A DNA stretch of 32,515 nt from Desulfobacula sp. (GTDB lineage: Bacteria; Desulfobacterota; Desulfobacteria; Desulfobacterales; Desulfobacteraceae), in assembly GCA_021647625.1 (NCBI GenBank), contig JAKIUJ010000023.1:1-32515 (forward strand), read 5' to 3'. The stretch's first letter is position 1; the number at the start of each line of letters is the position of its first letter. The position numbers and the translations under genes were made by a program. This document shows, in pieces, positions 25,791 through 32,515 of this stretch. The notes under the pieces are model-generated. The model was given only the letters and a program-made list of their open reading frames with translations, ran no database searches and was not told where the DNA came from.

Positions 25791-25812
25791 GATAGATTGA
25801 TTTAGTTAACAA
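25780..25812 (-). promoter_or_regulatory. BirA operator overlapping birA start codon
   Basis: On the minus strand TTGTTAACT and GGTTAACGA are inverted halves 15 bases apart, matching the known BirA box layout TTGT(A/T)AACC-N14-16-GGTT(A/T)ACAA with few mismatches. The ATG of birA lies in the spacer edge. A TTGACC at 25826-25831 could be the -35 box, with the -10 then inside the operator. Binding of biotinyl-AMP-charged BirA would block the operon when biotin is ample. If the -10 is right the message has almost no leader. Confidence 0.7.
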
Positions 25813-25842
25813 AAAAACAGACCAAGGTCAAGCCGGAAATAT

Positions 25843-25987
25843 CAGGGCTAACGCATGTAACTTTTCCATATTAATGATTTCAGGTAGTTACGGTTTGAAG
25901 GTAAACGCAAATGAAAATCTCGTTTTGCATAAGTACCTGTAAAACAAAGAATTAAAATTCATGCCAAGTTTAAATGCGTTTACCCTG
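25843..25987. mobile_element. 145-bp MITE-like element with TIRs and 10-bp target duplication
   Basis: The element starts CAGGGCTAACGCATGTAA and ends with the near reverse complement, CAGGGTAAACGCATTTAA when read inward. These are inverted ends of roughly 27 bp, imperfect after the first 17. Directly outside both ends lies the same 10-mer CCGGAAATAT (25833-25842 and 25988-25997), a likely target-site duplication. No coding frame is present, so it would need a transposase elsewhere. It sits between the birA control region and the flavoprotein gene. Confidence 0.75.
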
Positions 25988-26182
25988 CCGGAAATATCGG
26001 GTTGCACGATAAATTTGTTTTAAGAATCATTGTCAATAACGGCAATGCACAGCTTTGCCTGCAAGCAATTGCGCAAAAAAAACAGAGGTTTTAACCAAAC
26101 ATGAAATATTAGATTGAATTTGAATATTATTTCATATAAAAATTTTATGCTTATATGAATTTTACCACGAAGACCACAATAC

Positions 26183-26428
26183 ATATATAGTGTTTGAACG
26201 AAAACTCACCCGTAGGCAGCGCCCGTAGGCAGCGCCCGTAGGCAGCGCCCGTAGGCAGCGCCCATCGGCTTCGTTGCTGCAAAACCCTGCCACATTATAA
26301 ATCGGGCCTCATGTACAATAGTACACTCCGGTTTCAGTATTTCTTGCGCCTTGCATATGGGCAACTTTGTGAGCTTTGCTCCTCTACGAGCCGCCCAGAC
26401 ACGGGTTTTCGGTCAGCCACTATATATA
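26183..26428. mobile_element. 246-bp MITE-like element with imperfect inverted ends
   Basis: The left end ATATATAGTGTTTGAAC plus GAAAACTC matches the right end read inward, ATATATAGTGGCTGACC plus GAAAACCC, at 21 of 25 positions. Inside are a 13-bp tandem array, a TGTAC-AATA-GTACA hairpin near 26312, and a stretch rich in GC compared with its surroundings. No protein is encoded. It ends 12 nt beyond the stop codon of the flavoprotein gene. A target duplication is not clear. Confidence 0.6.
26211..26262. repeat. Four perfect 13-bp tandem repeats
   Basis: The unit CGTAGGCAGCGCC occurs four times head to tail without a mismatch, followed by a diverged continuation CATCGGC. It lies just inside the left inverted end of the 246-bp element. 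Perfect identity suggests recent slippage expansion. Confidence 0.95.
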
Positions 26429-26440
26429 AAACATCGCGAC

Positions 26441-27931
26441 CTATTCTTCCATCCATTCCTGAATTTTATCTGCTGCTATAACACCTGAATCTGCAGCTGC
26501 TTCAAATGTAGGATAAATAGTATAATCCCCGGCCAGAACAATTGGTGCCTTTGTGATATTGTACAGACGGGTAAGTCGGCCATATGCCCCCTTGGTCATT
26601 ACAGGATATCCATGTTCAAATCGAAAAATTTTATAGCCTTCCACTTTCCCTTTCGATCCGGGCAGTATTTTTTCCATATCCGGATACACACTATCTATAA
26701 TCTGTTTATTGGACAATGTTAAAATTGAACGGTCTTTATATGAAGGAGCTGATATATAGACTGTAGTAATATAGGTTTTCACATTCTTAAGTGCTTTATT
26801 GTAAAACCTGGGTATCCAGGTTGCGTCATAAATATCTGTAAAAAAAAGATTATTCGGAATTGCCAGGTCAAACCCCCTGTTAAAAATCGGCTTTGAACTG
26901 AAAAGGGCCAGGGTGATAAATGGCGCATATTTTACGGTTTTTAAAATTTTCTGCTGTTCCCGGGTCAATATATTCTGGGCAATATTCAAGGTTACAGGTG
27001 CAGGAGTCGCAAGGACAACGGCTTCTGATTCAATGGAAACTTTTTTTGAATTTTTTGTTAAAAATGTTGTGATAATTGTATCTTCTTCCTGCTTCACATC
27101 AATAACTGTTGAATCTGTCAATATCCGGCTGCCAAGATGCTTTGCCAGCGCAGAGGGAATCTGGGCGATCCCATTATCAAATGAGTAGGCCCCGGTCCGG
27201 TATTTGCCGGGTGTCGGATCATTTTCAAGGTCATCCTGTCTGGCAAACTCCGCATCCATATCTACATTTTCATAGTCAAACGCTATTTCGGTCAAGCTGC
27301 TTAAAGCTGAAATTTCATGAATATCAGCACCGAACAGCCCTTTAAATGTTACATTATATTTATCCATAAAAAACTTTGGGAAACCATTTTCTAAAAACCA
27401 GTCATAGGCCGTGATATTATCCAGACGGGCAATGGGATCATCAAAGTTGAATTCAGGAACATCCTTATATGAGGAATAAATCTTCTGGACTGTTTTCCCG
27501 AACAGTTTAAACTTATTGAGCCCTACCTTTTCTGATGCCAGTATTGCTCGGCCCATCTCTCCGTAATAAAAACGTCGCCCCTTGGAATAAACATCCATGG
27601 GATAAGGAATTTCTCTTACCGTAAGATCCAGTTCCCGGACAATTTTTTCCAGCGGCCCGTACAACCGGCCCAGGTACTCGGCTCCACATGCAAAAACAAA
27701 TTCCTTATGGGGAAGAGAAAAAGCACGACCGCCCACGGCAGATCGTTTTTCAATTACTTTTATATTATAATCTTTCAAATAATATGCAGCCGTCAATCCT
27801 GCAATACCGCCACCTATAATCACGACATCAAAGCTGCTGCCGTTCTTTAACAGTGTTGCTTCTTTTGCAGACACAACTATTGAAAGGCTGAGGCAAACCC
27901 ATGCTGCCATGACCATTAGAACATATTTCAT
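26441..27931 (-). CDS. Exported FAD-dependent amine oxidase-like flavoprotein
   Basis: The 496-residue product has a Sec-type signal peptide (about 1-22, ending VVSAKEA) with no twin arginine. The FAD dinucleotide fold follows: VVIIGGGIAGLTAAYYL, then IEKRSAVGGRAFS. A second FAD region near the C-terminus reads APIVLAGDYTIYPTFEAAADSG. This is the architecture of the amine oxidase / protoporphyrinogen oxidase / phytoene desaturase superfamily. I cannot name the substrate. The ATG has GGAG six bases upstream. The gene stands alone and is flanked by repeat elements on both sides. Confidence 0.85.
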   Translation of the reverse strand: MKYVLMVMAAWVCLSLSIVVSAKEATLLKNGSSFDVVIIGGGIAGLTAAYYLKDYNIKVIEKRSAVGGRAFSLPHKEFVFACGAEYLGRLYGPLEKIVRELDLTVREIPYPMDVYSKGRRFYYGEMGRAILASEKVGLNKFKLFGKTVQKIYSSYKDVPEFNFDDPIARLDNITAYDWFLENGFPKFFMDKYNVTFKGLFGADIHEISALSSLTEIAFDYENVDMDAEFARQDDLENDPTPGKYRTGAYSFDNGIAQIPSALAKHLGSRILTDSTVIDVKQEEDTIITTFLTKNSKKVSIESEAVVLATPAPVTLNIAQNILTREQQKILKTVKYAPFITLALFSSKPIFNRGFDLAIPNNLFFTDIYDATWIPRFYNKALKNVKTYITTVYISAPSYKDRSILTLSNKQIIDSVYPDMEKILPGSKGKVEGYKIFRFEHGYPVMTKGAYGRLTRLYNITKAPIVLAGDYTIYPTFEAAADSGVIAADKIQEWMEE

Positions 27932-27946
27932 GATGATCTCCAGAAT

Positions 27947-27976
27947 ATTATAATTTGTTTGACATATACTTGTTCA
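27947..27976 (-). promoter_or_regulatory. Possible promoter of the flavoprotein gene
   Basis: On the minus strand TGAACA (27971-27976) is followed after 18 bases by a perfect TATAAT (27947-27952), 16 bases ahead of the ATG at 27931. The leader would be very short. Confidence 0.4.
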
Positions 27977-28002
27977 TTATTCTTATACAACCAGGCAGGG
28001 GG

Positions 28003-28074
28003 CAGGGCAAACGCATTTAAACTCGGCATGAATTTTAATTCTTTGTTTTACAAGTATTTATGCAAAACGAGATT
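28003..28074. mobile_element. Half copy of the CAGGG MITE, inverted to the one at 25843
   Basis: These 72 bp match the reverse complement of 25916-25987 at 68 positions, and all four differences are transitions. The copy begins with the CAGGG end and loses similarity after the AACGAGATT at 28066-28074. No opposite inverted end or target duplication is seen to its right, so it is truncated. It lies in the 285-nt space between the flavoprotein gene and the plus-strand remnant at 28217. Confidence 0.75.
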
Positions 28075-28216
28075 AATGTTTTGTAAGGAAATCTGGACTT
28101 TAAGAGGTATGGATGGCATATTGTAGCTGTGAGAATGAAATTGACAAAAAAGGAATGCAGTTGATGATTTGATCATCATAAGAAAAAAAACGGATAAGGT
28201 GTCATAAAACTAAATC

Positions 28217-28671
28217 ATGAGTGAATATCAATATTTTGAATTCCGGGCCATTGACCGTCCACTGACAGCTGAAGAGACAACGGCCCAGCAGGCACTGGCG
28301 GAATTTCTGGAGGTGGACCCGGACTTATTGGCGGGTGCGGGAATAGGCAGCCCGGCTCTTCAGGACGAGGAAATTTCTCAAAAAGGATACAGCAAGAAAT
28401 TTAACGTCGCCAAAAGAGCGAGGCGTATCTGAAGAACCTGTCAAAAGATTTTCTAAAAATATGGAACTCGGTTCGTCAGACTGTGAAGCGAGGATCAGGA
28501 CTGGCATATGATGAAGCCTGTCGTTCTCTTGTCGATATTCATGAGGCTTGTTTACTTTTCGGAAGCCAAAAGCGCTTCCAGCAGGACTTAAAAAAAATCA
28601 TGGTCGGCCACATGCGGTGCAAGGCTTTGATTCAATGCATGGTAAAAGCCGGGATACGGACGGATAAATGA
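28217..28671 (+). pseudogene. Remnant of a large protein, deleted twice and frameshifted
   Basis: A 71-codon frame starts MSEYQYFEFRAIDRPLTAEE, which I recall as the beginning of a large, roughly 400-residue or longer bacterial protein family of unknown function. It jumps directly to ALAEFLEVDPDLLAG, which resembles a middle part of the same family. From about 28405 a different frame continues as KSEAYLKNLSKDFLKIWNSV and then AYDEACRSLVDIHEAC, like the family C-terminus, ending at 28671. This suggests two internal deletions, the second out of frame. Family assignment is from memory and not from a search. Confidence 0.6.
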
Positions 28672-28718
28672 GGCAGGGTATTTAATCAATCTACAAAATT
28701 TTAAGGACAACTTAGGAT

Positions 28719-29915
28719 ATGGACACTTTGGACAAGATAATTGAGCGGATCTCCACAGAAGCATCTGGTGACGATGAGGTATTTCAGGCTTTTCTGCAAC
28801 TCCTGGACCATAATGTCAATCTGCCGGCTGATGGCTTTGTTATCGGAGAGCCGGTTTCAGTGACAGCAGTTGAATACGACGGTAATGCACGCCGCAGATT
28901 GACCGCAAGATGCATTCGAGAAGATGGTTCTGAACATGTGATCGGGCTGGCAGAAGTCGTATTTCCTGAAAGGTTTGCAGGTGCGCAGTACATCGCTTCC
29001 TATCGCAAGTGGCTCGGCCTGGATTCCTTCCCTGCAGAAGACCAGGCTTCTTCCCGGCACCACAAGGCAACCAGTGATGATATCGACTTGAGTAAACCAG
29101 TTGAACTGGTTGTACTCTCGGTCAAGGAGCGGACTGCCCGGTGTCGGTTGCTGGAAAGTGACAGGATCATTACGCTGCGGGCGGGCGGCCTTTACGATGT
29201 ATTTCCCGGCGGGATTGTTACAGTCAAGCCGAAAAAGCAGTGGCGCTATGGCGGTCACCCTTATCTTTCAGGAAAGATTCAATCTGCCCGGCTTGATGTT
29301 CAAGCCCTGGGACTTTTGCCCCTTGGTCTGGCAGACATGGGAATCTGGGATCCCAGGGAACACTATTGGGGAGAAGAAGATGAGCCTGTAGAAGAATGGG
29401 CCAAACCCATCATTGCCCACGGATCCCGTCCAATGTTCGAGATGGAGCAGGTGCTGCCCGGTGAATCAGGCAGCGATCCTTTTTGTGACCCCATCTCCCG
29501 GGCTGTTGATCTCAAAACCACCGGGGAAAATGCAGAAGCAAAAAAAGTTTTGATGGAGCTGTGCCAGGCCGACCTGCGCTGTCTTGATGCACATTCGCAT
29601 CTGGGACATCTTGTTTTTGATTATTATCCGCAAAATGCCATCAGGCACTACGAGACCGGCCTTCGCATCGGTGAACTGTCCCTGGGAACCGATTTTACCG
29701 GTGTGCTGCTGTGGGGCTTTGTTGATAACCGCCCGTTTTTGCGCTGTATGCATGGATATGGCTTGTGTCTGTGGCGCCTTGGTCGTTTTGAGGCGGCTGA
29801 ACATATCTTTGAGCAAATGCTCTGGCTGAACCCGTCAGACAACCAGGGGGTAAGGTTTATCATTGATGAAATAAAAGCAGAAATGACCTGGGAGGATAGC
29901 GAGAACAGGGGCTAA
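28719..29915 (+). CDS. Hypothetical protein with C-terminal TPR-like helices
   Basis: This intact 398-residue protein has no signal or membrane segment. The N-terminal half (about 30-200) is rich in beta strands (FVIGEPVSVTAVEYDG, VELVVLSVKERTARCRL). The second half (about 265-390) is helical, with TPR-like units such as LDAHSHLGHLVFDYYPQNAIRHYETG cut by a GVLLWGFVDNRPFLRC insert, and LCLWRLGRFEAAEHIFEQML. I know no function for it. AAGGA lies 11 bases before the ATG. It follows the remnant at 28217 in the same direction, and the two may once have formed one operon. Confidence 0.7.
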   Translation: MDTLDKIIERISTEASGDDEVFQAFLQLLDHNVNLPADGFVIGEPVSVTAVEYDGNARRRLTARCIREDGSEHVIGLAEVVFPERFAGAQYIASYRKWLGLDSFPAEDQASSRHHKATSDDIDLSKPVELVVLSVKERTARCRLLESDRIITLRAGGLYDVFPGGIVTVKPKKQWRYGGHPYLSGKIQSARLDVQALGLLPLGLADMGIWDPREHYWGEEDEPVEEWAKPIIAHGSRPMFEMEQVLPGESGSDPFCDPISRAVDLKTTGENAEAKKVLMELCQADLRCLDAHSHLGHLVFDYYPQNAIRHYETGLRIGELSLGTDFTGVLLWGFVDNRPFLRCMHGYGLCLWRLGRFEAAEHIFEQMLWLNPSDNQGVRFIIDEIKAEMTWEDSENRG

Positions 29916-29935
29916 TCAACTGGAATATTAAAATA

Positions 29936-30598
29936 ATGAAGCTGCATGACAATGAGATAAGAGATATTAACCGCCATCTTGAGGCGGAAAAGCCGTTGCC
30001 GGAAAAATACCGGGTTTTGTTGTTTGAGGACAAGAAAGAGGTGGAACTGGTATGGAATGGAAAAACCGATATTGCAAAGTATAAAAATACCGAAACAACG
30101 GGCCTTATCATTTCTCACTGGCTCAGTACCCGGTTTACCGTTGAATTTATGGGGGTATGGGAAAAAATACATAACCCTGATTTTAATGTTACTGAATTCA
30201 GTAACATTAAAAATGAAAGCGGTTCAAACGGCTTTGTCCTCACCGTAAAACAATGGGTGCAAAAACCCCGTGCCATCGGTATTACTTCAAAACCGGGCAG
30301 GTATGGCGGGACTTATGCCCATAAGGATATTGCGTTTGAGTTTGCTTCCTGGGTATCTGTTGAGTTCAAGCTGTATCTGATTAAAGAATTCCAGCGGCTT
30401 AAAGATGAAGAGTTCAAACAGCTGGGCTGGAATATCAAGCGTAATCTTACAAAAATAAATTATCGTATTCACACGGATGCCATAAAAAAACATCTGATAC
30501 CGCCGAAATTGTCCAAAAGTCAGATCAATTTTGTGTATGCTTCAGAAGCGGATGTTTTGAATAATGTTGTAATTAACACTGGTGCACCAGCTGTGTAA
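29936..30598 (+). CDS. Chimeric ORF: methyltransferase N-terminus joined to truncated KilA-N
   Basis: The first 46 residues (MKLHDNEIRDINRHLE, then KYRVLLFEDKKEVELVWNGKT) look like the start of a site-specific DNA methyltransferase of type III systems. They are joined in frame to a KilA-N domain protein from about residue 47 (YKNTETTGLIISHWL, then SKPGRYGGTYAHKDIAFEFASW and FKLYLIKEFQRLK). The KilA-N protein breaks off after ASEADVLN and ends with an unrelated NVVINTGAPAV tail. Full-length relatives go on beyond this point. KilA-N is a DNA-binding domain common in phage and mobile-element proteins. The ORF is open, but the joins suggest deletion debris; whether it is translated is unknown. 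Confidence 0.55.
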   Translation: MKLHDNEIRDINRHLEAEKPLPEKYRVLLFEDKKEVELVWNGKTDIAKYKNTETTGLIISHWLSTRFTVEFMGVWEKIHNPDFNVTEFSNIKNESGSNGFVLTVKQWVQKPRAIGITSKPGRYGGTYAHKDIAFEFASWVSVEFKLYLIKEFQRLKDEEFKQLGWNIKRNLTKINYRIHTDAIKKHLIPPKLSKSQINFVYASEADVLNNVVINTGAPAV

Positions 30599-30770
30599 AA
30601 AAGTCAAAACATGGCGTGAAAAAGGCTATGAAGGGGCAACAGCTACCAGTATCAATCTTTTGAACTGGTGGTTTAATCAAGAGCATTTAATGCCTAAAGC
30701 TGATGGTTCCATGGCAAGGTTCCAGTATTATCTTGCCCAGCGAGAAGCCCTTGAGACTGTTGTTGTTCAA
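30582..30770 (+). pseudogene. N-terminal fragment of a type III restriction (Res/DEAD helicase) protein
   Basis: In the frame after the KilA-N break, KKVKTWREKGYEGATATSI, NLLNWWFNQEHLMPKADGS and RFQYYLAQREALETVV read like the region ahead of the helicase motifs in type III restriction or DEAD/DEAH-box proteins. The rest of that protein, which should be near 1000 residues, is absent. The frame then runs 23 unrelated codons into the next gene's start. Similarity is from memory of the family. Confidence 0.5.
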
Positions 30771-30810
30771 AATATAGCAAGCGTATTGTCAATCACTGGA
30801 GGAAAAGTTG

Positions 30811-31797
30811 ATGGAAATTTTCTTGAAGATTCTTAACTTTATAATCATTTCTGTCATGATTCAATTCAGTATTGCCACTGTGCTCATTTTATTTGGTAAA
30901 GGTAAGTCGCCAACTCCAGACGAAGGTGGTCTGACTTTCAATGAATTGTTCTTTGATTATACAAACCTTCCGCCTCTGCAAACCTATGCTGCTAGAGATG
31001 GTAAAAGGTTAGCGTATCGGCACTATCCCGCTCAATCAACTAAGGTGATCATTCTAGTACATGGATCAGGTTGGCATAGTCAGTATTTTTTACCTTTAGC
31101 CGAGTTCATCAGCACTGAGGGGATAGCACAGGTGTACACACCAGATTTACGAGGACATGGACCTAAACCAGAAAGACGGGGTGATGTGAACTATATTGAC
31201 CAGATGGAAGATGATCTGGCAGATTTTATTGCAAACATCCGAAAGAATAATCCAGATGCCATGCTTATTGTTGGAGGGCATTCATCAGGAGGCGGACTGG
31301 TTATACGTTTTGCCGGAAGCCGATACGGCAAGATAGCAGATGCTTATTTGCTTCTTTCCCCTTTCCTTAAATATAATGCCCCCACGATACGACCTAACTC
31401 GGGTGGTTGGGCGCACCCCTACACTGGACGAATTGCCGGGTTGACCATACTTAATATTATGGGCATTCATTGGTTTGATTATCTTACTGCCATTGAGTTC
31501 AACATGCCGGAAGAAGCCAGAGACGGGACCGAAACCCTGTCGTATTCTCATCGACTCAACACTGCCTACGCCCCTCGAAACTATAAAAAGGATTTAAGCG
31601 TCATAACGCAACCTTTATTGGTTGTCGCGGGCATTATGGACGAAGCATTCATCTCTAATCAATTTGAACCTGTGATTTCTCAATATACGGCAGTTCAAGT
31701 AAAACTGTTGCCAGGCTTAACACATATGGGTGTGGTTGTCAGTCCTGAAATAAGGCCCGTTCTCAAAGAGTGGCTGGAAGGACTTGGAAACCCATAA
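30811..31797 (+). CDS. Membrane-anchored alpha/beta hydrolase
   Basis: The 328-residue protein has one N-terminal membrane segment (about 6-28) and an alpha/beta hydrolase domain. The oxyanion region reads IILVHGSGWHS, the nucleophile elbow GGHSSGGG has Ser near residue 158, and the acid and His are likely those of AGIMDEAF and GLTHMGVV. This resembles monoacylglycerol lipase or lysophospholipase-type serine hydrolases (Hydrolase_4 group). The natural substrate cannot be told. A TTG lies at 30808, but GGAGG sits eight bases before the ATG at 30811, which I use. It follows the restriction fragment directly. Confidence 0.85.
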   Translation: MEIFLKILNFIIISVMIQFSIATVLILFGKGKSPTPDEGGLTFNELFFDYTNLPPLQTYAARDGKRLAYRHYPAQSTKVIILVHGSGWHSQYFLPLAEFISTEGIAQVYTPDLRGHGPKPERRGDVNYIDQMEDDLADFIANIRKNNPDAMLIVGGHSSGGGLVIRFAGSRYGKIADAYLLLSPFLKYNAPTIRPNSGGWAHPYTGRIAGLTILNIMGIHWFDYLTAIEFNMPEEARDGTETLSYSHRLNTAYAPRNYKKDLSVITQPLLVVAGIMDEAFISNQFEPVISQYTAVQVKLLPGLTHMGVVVSPEIRPVLKEWLEGLGNP

Positions 31798-31969
31798 TCC
31801 TTTTTTTATGCTGGTAACTTATATGGGTCTGAGACGGCGCTTGCTAATTCAAGTTTTTGTTGGTAAAGAAAAAATTGGACTCCCCTTTGCCGAAAAAAAA
31901 ATTTTGAAAACGTGTGAGGGGATATCGCATTTTTGAGTTGCGGACACCGACCATTTCAAAAAAAATGTT

Positions 31970-32392
31970 ATGTGGCGACTATTTTCCCCCGGAGGTAAAG
32001 AAATCAAAAGTGGTAAACTCCTGCTTGATAAGATTCTTGAAAAGCAGGATTCCTATTCGGTGATTCTCTCCTGTTTGAAATATCAATCGAGGATTGTTCA
32101 ACTGGCCGAGACTGTTGCAGTATTGAAAAAATTTTACAATCAAGGGTTATCATTCTGGAAGATATTTATCGACCAAATGCAGGACTTTGAAACCAATCTG
32201 ACACTAATTCAAAATGACAAACAGATTTTTTCAAAGTACCGAAGACTTTTTGAAATCATTAAATCGTCATATCCCTATCCACTGCTGACCGAAGCGGAAC
32301 AATTATTGACCGATGTTCAAGTTTTTCATCTGCGGGTTGAACGTGAAAAAATAAAGACATTACGTTCAAACGTATTGGTGTTCAATTATTGA
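31970..32392 (+). CDS. Hypothetical 140-residue ORF, probably a fragment
   Basis: The product is helical and charged, with a heptad-like middle (RIVQLAETVAVLKKFYNQG). There is no ribosome site before the ATG, and the frame stays open for 11 codons upstream of it. This suggests a piece of a longer gene. The text faintly recalls the C-terminal helical part of BREX-type BrxC/DUF6079 ATPases, but I cannot support that well. The 172 nt before it contain no gene that I can see. Confidence 0.4.
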   Translation: MWRLFSPGGKEIKSGKLLLDKILEKQDSYSVILSCLKYQSRIVQLAETVAVLKKFYNQGLSFWKIFIDQMQDFETNLTLIQNDKQIFSKYRRLFEIIKSSYPYPLLTEAEQLLTDVQVFHLRVEREKIKTLRSNVLVFNY

Positions 32393-32515
32393 GGGTACCT
32401 GAGAAAGTCTATAGCAATTTAAAGGACAACTGGTGGCAATTTGGACCTGCCTGATTAAAAATTTTAGGCAAATAAAATAGGGATAAATGTCATTTCATAG
32501 TGCGAAATGTAAGGT

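Noticed and set aside
26183-26428. Tandem repeats as a CRISPR array
   Set aside because: The 13-bp units are directly joined without spacers.
31798-31820. T-run after the hydrolase stop as a terminator
   Set aside because: No convincing GC stem precedes the T tract.
32419-32450. Similarity between TTAAAGGACAACT here and TTAAGGACAACT at 28700
   Set aside because: The shared stretch is too short and interrupted to call a repeat.

Overview
The window looks like a chromosomal segment of an anaerobic deltaproteobacterium (Desulfobacterota), most likely of the Desulfobacterales. This rests on overall protein resemblance, the make-up of the division/cell-wall cluster, a meso-diaminopimelate-type MurE, and a short 'ERRSG-NRR' protein of a kind I associate with that order. 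No 16S gene or other decisive marker is present, so the placement is an inference.

Region 1 (1-14595, all minus strand) is a nearly complete dcw cluster. In transcription order it reads mraZ, rsmH, ftsL, ftsI, a fused murE-murF, a previously unlisted 48-residue gene, mraY, murD, ftsW, murG, murC, murB, ftsQ, and the probable start codon of ftsA at the window edge. Genes are packed with 0-40 nt gaps or 1-14 nt overlaps. The cluster makes lipid II (MurB, MurC, MurD, MurE-F, MraY, MurG) and builds the septal wall (FtsW, FtsI, FtsL, FtsQ). Upstream of mraZ lie three GTGG repeats at exact 10-nt spacing (MraZ boxes) and a 20-bp perfect palindrome.

Region 2 (14897-22644, minus) begins with an orphan PAS-PAS hybrid histidine kinase. 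An operon follows: a protein with two ribbon-helix-helix-like segments, then an ABC ATPase, an ABC-2 permease, a large GldG-type protein and a DUF4340 protein. These last four form a GldA/F/G-like transporter of unknown substrate. A good sigma70-like promoter precedes the operon.

Region 3 (22688-25812, minus) is a biotin uptake and use operon: birA, bioY, an ECF ATPase (bioM) and an ECF transmembrane protein (bioN). A BirA-type operator overlaps the birA start codon.

Region 4 (25813-28216) carries a single gene for an exported FAD-dependent amine-oxidase-like protein, surrounded by repeats. These are a 145-bp MITE-like element with inverted ends and a 10-bp target duplication, an inverted partial copy on the other side of the gene (68/72 identical), and an unrelated 246-bp element with inverted ends and four 13-bp tandem repeats. 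A third partial copy of the first family lies at 16982-17041.

Region 5 (28217-32515, plus) is an accessory region under decay. It has a doubly deleted and frameshifted remnant of a large protein, an intact TPR-like protein of unknown function, a collapsed remnant that looks like a type III restriction-modification locus with a KilA-N gene, a membrane-anchored alpha/beta hydrolase, and an unplaced 140-residue ORF. No rRNA, tRNA, CRISPR array, integrase or transposase gene was seen.
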